Shown here: positions 61,004 to 64,000 of the stretch, piece after piece | How the letters are laid out: every line of letters starts with the position of its first letter | Position numbering within the stretch: the first letter of the stretch is position 1 | Assembly (NCBI GenBank): GCA_012932295.1 | Contig: JAAONU010000004.1 | Coordinates: 28,250,304-28,314,303 of the forward strand | DNA length: 64,000 bases | Direction: 5' to 3' | Source: Cyclina sinensis | Lineage: Eukaryota > Mollusca > Bivalvia > Venerida > Veneridae | The notes under the pieces: generated by a model | Told to the model about the DNA's origin: nothing | What the model saw: the letters and a program-made list of their open reading frames with translations, nothing else | Database searches by the model: none | Position numbers and translations under genes: made by a program

Positions 61004-64000
61004 AGTAACGTGTAAAATGAATAATGATTGGTATTTTCCGAAGTATTGTTTTATAAAACAGATATACTCTAAGGTTCTCCTTGAATGAATAATTCAGGCC
61101 TCTTAACAAAAATCTTTTAAGTTAGAGCATTATATTTGGACAATTGATTGAATAAATGCCTTCAAAAAAATACAACATATGACACATATCATTTATACTA
61201 CCGATAATCATCACATACTGATCAAGACTTATATGGCTTGAATGTTTTGCTTCATTGATGTTTCATCTGAAATGCCACTTTTTCAGTTTGAAATCCTTAG
61301 CAACAATGTCTCTTGACTAAAATAGCACAAACACACAAAACAGTCCCCCCTTTTTATGTGGACAGACTACTGATCAATCGTTGATCTTGTATATGATAAT
61401 ATTCCGATCTGGCATCTCAAGATGAAAGCGTTTTCTTTATGAATTGTTTCGTCATATACAATGTATCGAAATAACTCGGTTACAATTTGTACAGTATTTA
61501 ATGTTCTCATGGCTTTAGCATAACAAAAAAGGTTCGTATTAACCCAATGCAAATCAATTTTTTTACTGCCATTAAAATTGCCATTTTGAGAGAAAACAGG
61601 GAGGAATGGAAAAAAAGCACTGAAGAGGAAAAAAACATCACAAGAGATCGACATAGAGGTAAAATTACAGTGTATTTGAGATGGAACATTGATGTCACTT
61701 TCTATTCGGCATTTATCACAATGTATAATTGGCGTAAACAGAGAATCGACAACTTGCTAACAGAATTCAATTGAAGGCTTTAATTTTACTTTTAGATTAC
61801 CAGATTAAATTCAAGACTTTTTGTCTTCTTGTAGCATTTGAAAAGGAAAACTTAAGGAAGACAATTCCGCTCCTAGGACTGATGTTTCGTATACTCTACA
61901 AATCATTGTCATTCATTTGTCTTCTGTCTGACGCTGCTGTGTAGGAAAAATGATAGAGGTCATGTAGTTTGATTTTACAAAGTCCTTATAATAAGACGTC
62001 TGTATTGTGAACGTCTTTCTCACGTCATTGTTTTTTTTTTTGCGCTGTAGATAGAACGCATTAATTTTATGGATCAGTGCATATAAGTCTTTCATCCTTT
62101 TTAAAGAAGTACCTTTGAAAGGAATATTCAGGTTCGTATATTCATGTAATTGACGCTGACTTAGTTATCAAACTGCGCAAATTATTCGAAAAAAAATGCT
62201 TGTAACTAGATGGTTATATATGCGTTGTAGTTCGTATGAAAACGATAGTGTAAACTGGTTGCCTGTGAAAACAAAAACATTAACAATTTTATATTTCTTC
62301 GAACAAAATGATTATGTTCGTCTCCACGGGGTGTGGGGGGGTCTTGTTCTTAACACATTCATTTGTTGCCTATAACTAACCAGTGTAAGAAATAAATTGT
62401 CTGTTGGTATGGTGGTCTGTTTCCCATTATTGTCAGAACTGAAAATTTGACATAGTACCAAACAAACATTATAAAGATAGTACTTGAGGTAGAATCGCTG
62501 TTGTCTTACTGTTCTGAATATTTACATTTTGTGATAACATTTTATGGAAATAATTGTCCTTCTCATAAATTTTTTAAGGGCTTATTGATATCATTCGAAA
62601 TTTTGTGAGGTCAGTTAAAGGTGAATCCGTTATATTCACCAGCCTTTTGTGTATTAATGTTAAACCAAAGTTACTGCCTCGGGTTATATCTAATTAGAAA
62701 ATATTCACTTCAGGTTGCCTAATCAATGAATAGATTCCTGTCAGACAATACCTTTTTACTATCTATTTATTTGACAAGGAAACAGAAGTATTCAATAGCC
62801 CATTTCTACGCCACATTACGCAGTTCTCATTTAGTATATATTATCATAAACAGAAGCACTGATTATTTCTTTGCAGAAAAATAAAGTGAGTGAAATTTAT
62901 AAATGAAATATTTATATTTAACAGGATTTTCATCACACACATCAGCTGACAGTATAGGTTTTCACATCGATTTTAGGTAGGCTCTAAAAATTAACACCAG
63001 CTACCATTGATGACCTCTTAATTTGGTCTTTGTCCCAATTTAAGAATTGCTTCCGATAAAATTGATATTTCAAGTATATACTAGATAGCAACATGAAATA
63101 GGCAAATGACGTAATTTAATTTAACTGGAAATAATCATTCCACAGGGCACTTACGCAGTAATGGGGTAACAATGATAAACAATGGAAGCAAATACAAACA
63201 ATAATTTTAAAGTTGAAGATAATAAACATCTCATAGGGAAGGCATTTTGCCTGTTGTTTAGTTGTATGTCTGCTGTTGAATAAATCTCTTTTTTTTCATA
63301 TATTAAACTGAAATACATGTACTTTTGAGATCACTTTTTAGCACAGAAGTTTGCTACTCTAAAACAAATTTTATTATCGATATGTTTTGAAAGTTTCATT
63401 ATGTTATTTTCAAAATTCATAGTGTTTAATCTGATTGTAGATGCAGCTTCTACATGTTGTTGACTTGTAGACATTTATGTAAACCATGCATATGGACTAA
63501 ACGTTTATTTTAACATATCTGTTTGTTTGTCTGACCAGAAGTCATACATATTCAAATAGACAAGTCTGAATTGACTCTTTAGACAACTCCATTACTCAAG
63601 TGGGGTTTGATTATTCACATAAACTTTGAAACAAAAACCTTATCTTCGGTCAGCCACAAAATACATTCCCTATTTTTCTGCTTAGATTGAAGAAATGCTT
63701 TTTACTGAAAAGCATTTAAAGACGAAGAGTGTTAAAATATTACGTCGTATTCATATTACACCATATGTATGACTTTTATACTATTAAAATAAATTGACCG
63801 GTTGTTGTGTTTATTCTGAAAGTGCCACAACGTATTCTTAACTATCACAAGGTTGCTTATATAAGACCTTACACTTAAAAATAATCTAATGTTCTAACTG
63901 TTTCACCACTAGCAACTTTTTTTTTCAAAACAGTTTGCTCACTTTTAAGGAGAAACGTACAAATATTTCCATCTACAAAGAAAGGTTAAAATACATGTAC
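61004..64000. other. AT-rich non-coding stretch, nothing recognised
   Basis: No supported gene. There is a G-rich run near 62327-62340 and several T runs. Short open frames on both strands around 61367-61774 overlap each other and have no copy elsewhere in the window. Confidence 0.5.

Noticed and set aside
61367..61774. Overlapping open frames on both strands
   Set aside because: Mutual shadows in AT-rich sequence; no conserved copy supports either.

Overview
This is an AT-rich animal nuclear sequence with no prokaryotic features. The best guess is a bivalve mollusc, possibly a heterodont clam. That guess rests on the repeats: tRNA-headed SINEs, a TTAA-flanked MITE with a strong central hairpin, GTCC-rich compound repeats, a gene-desert repeat that reads like protein but is not, and a mariner relic. 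I recognise these types from memory; nothing was searched. No complete host gene can be supported. The protein-coding signal is limited to short exon-like relics whose reading frames are conserved between copies inside the window.

Layout. 1-3.7 kb is ordinary AT-rich sequence. 3.75-25.4 kb is one large tandem duplication: copy A (about 3745-13563) and copy B (about 14985-25378), separated by a 1.3 kb inverted-terminal element at 13566-14894. The copies align along their whole length but differ by insertions: in A a piggyBac-type MITE, a 265 bp local duplication, a CA expansion and an 82 bp inverted insertion; in B a mariner fragment and about 600 bp of unknown sequence. More diverged pieces of the same unit recur at 26.6, 31.7, 32.5, 35.3 and 36.8 kb, so the first 37 kb looks like an old tandem array on the + strand. 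Each repeat of the unit has a leader-like block ending in a conserved AAG|GTRATT donor and a 3' block lying 31-44 nt after a shared stop codon.

34.1-34.7 kb is a 53 bp x 12 minisatellite. 39.49-39.68 kb is a clean SINE with a 12 bp target duplication. 39.81-41.46 kb is a 1,651 bp foldback (palindromic) transposon with GC-rich GGCCTAGC-type arms and a 9 bp target duplication.

41.5-60 kb holds a second decayed tandem family, here on the - strand. Its best marker is a terminal exon with an intact copy at 47.9 kb and degenerate copies at 45.0 and 54.3 kb, sharing acceptor, length, stop position and an RS(I/V)LLM motif. 60.07-61.0 kb is a 105 bp x 9 minisatellite with a conserved hairpin. 61-64 kb is unremarkable.

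Interpretation (inference): the window crosses a region where two unrelated multi-copy gene families have expanded by tandem duplication and then largely decayed, with transposons accumulating between copies. The function of both families is unknown to me.
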